Shown piece after piece: positions 14,829-15,224 of a DNA stretch of 15,224 nucleotides (its first letter is position 1; every line of letters begins with the position of its first letter). This DNA comes from an uncultured Opitutia bacterium. GTDB lineage: Bacteria > Verrucomicrobiota > Verrucomicrobiia > Opitutales > UBA953. The translations under genes and the position numbers were made by a program. The stretch spans positions 1 to 15,224 of the forward strand of contig CAIYAN010000243.1 in NCBI GenBank assembly GCA_903924185.1. The letters are read 5' to 3'. The notes beneath the pieces were generated by a model. The model made no database searches, was not told the DNA's origin, and worked only from the letters and a program-made list of their open reading frames with translations.

Positions 14829-15224
14829 TTAATCCTGCAATGCTTGGCCCGCCGTCTCGCGACCTAGGTAGGCAATGCCTAAACCCGCCAAATAAACCAA
14901 GGTGATGGCGGCGGCGGCGTGCTGATAGCCGCCCAAACTCTTCACCAGATAACCGCTGAGCAAGACGAACGGCACCGCGACTAAGCGGCCCGTGTTATAG
15001 CAGATACCCTGCCCCGTCGCCCGCACGCGGGTCGGAAAGAGTTCGGGTAAATATAATGGCATGAAGCCGAAGAACGCGGTCGCCGTCATGCCGAGGACAA
15101 AGATTTTTAGCGCCAAGAAGGCGGGAAATACCTCGAACAAAAGCGGCCCATCCCAGCTCGCGGGCGTGCGGTAGATCCACGCCGTCGAAGCGCACGCGAA
15201 CACACAGAGTAGTTGATAGCCCAA
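14829..15224 (-). CDS. MFS transporter, C-terminal part (cut by window edge)
   Basis: The last 131 or so residues of a major facilitator superfamily permease; the reading frame stays open to the window edge, so the N-terminus lies outside. About four transmembrane helices are visible. The loop LPELFPTRVRATGQGICYNTGR is the conserved segment after helix 10 in sialate/aromatic-acid-type carriers and parallels that of the transporter at 11125-12369. It stops with TAA three bases before the enolase-family ATG, so the two genes are probably translated from one mRNA. It likely imports the substrate, or a precursor, of that enzyme. Confidence 0.85.
   Translation of the reverse strand: MGYQLLCVFACASTAWIYRTPASWDGPLLFEVFPAFLALKIFVLGMTATAFFGFMPLYLPELFPTRVRATGQGICYNTGRLVAVPFVLLSGYLVKSLGGYQHAAAAITLVYLAGLGIAYLGRETAGQALQD

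Noticed and set aside
1..15224. CRISPR array, transposase, phage or toxin-antitoxin system
   Set aside because: No spaced direct repeats, transposase or integrase motifs, terminal inverted repeats or small paired ORFs of such systems were found; the gene content looks like core and metabolic chromosome.

Overview
This window looks like chromosome from a free-living, heterotrophic Gram-negative bacterium, most likely Verrucomicrobiota and perhaps Opitutae. The taxonomic guess rests on moderately high GC, a Tat-exported alkaline phosphatase, a secreted ThuA-fold protein beside an enolase-superfamily enzyme and sugar-acid-type MFS carriers, and an OlsF-like ornithine-lipid synthase. It is a judgement from gene content, not from a search. 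No rRNA, tRNA, insertion sequence, CRISPR array, phage gene or integration scar was seen. Genes are tightly packed: no stretch over 300 bases lacks a gene, and the longest gaps are about 100-120 bases. Shine-Dalgarno signals are weak almost everywhere, so several starts were chosen from family alignment.

Layout. Bases 1-62 hold an intrinsic terminator. On the minus strand follow a Tat-secreted alkaline phosphatase (63-1448), threonyl-tRNA synthetase without a TGS domain (1548-3425), a membrane-anchored SIMPL/DUF541 protein (3510-4346) and cysteinyl-tRNA synthetase (4414-5844). Divergent from cysS, on the plus strand, is an O-acetylhomoserine sulfhydrylase gene (5965-7272) interrupted by an in-frame TGA exactly where the family has a conserved tryptophan. 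It ends in a strong terminator and converges with a two-domain acyltransferase (7328-9124) resembling OlsF. Upstream of that are a TatD nuclease (minus, 9199-9993) and, divergent from it, an EVE-domain protein (plus, 10082-10537).

The right third (10546-15224, all minus) resembles a carbohydrate or sugar-acid utilisation locus. In transcription order it has the C-terminus of an MFS transporter (cut by the window edge), an enolase-superfamily dehydratase/racemase, a secreted ThuA-like protein, a strong terminator, a second related MFS transporter, and a small four-helix membrane protein with a histidine-rich tail.

How they work together: the two synthetases are housekeeping genes. The phosphatase and the phosphorus-free-lipid synthase would both suit phosphate-poor conditions, but no Pho box was recognised. 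The transporter/enolase/ThuA group probably imports and processes a sugar acid or related compound of unknown identity. The main anomaly is the TGA inside the sulfhydrylase gene. Several other genes here (tatD, the acyltransferase, the enolase-family gene, the His-tail protein) end in TGA at sensible family C-termini, so TGA is a normal stop in this genome.
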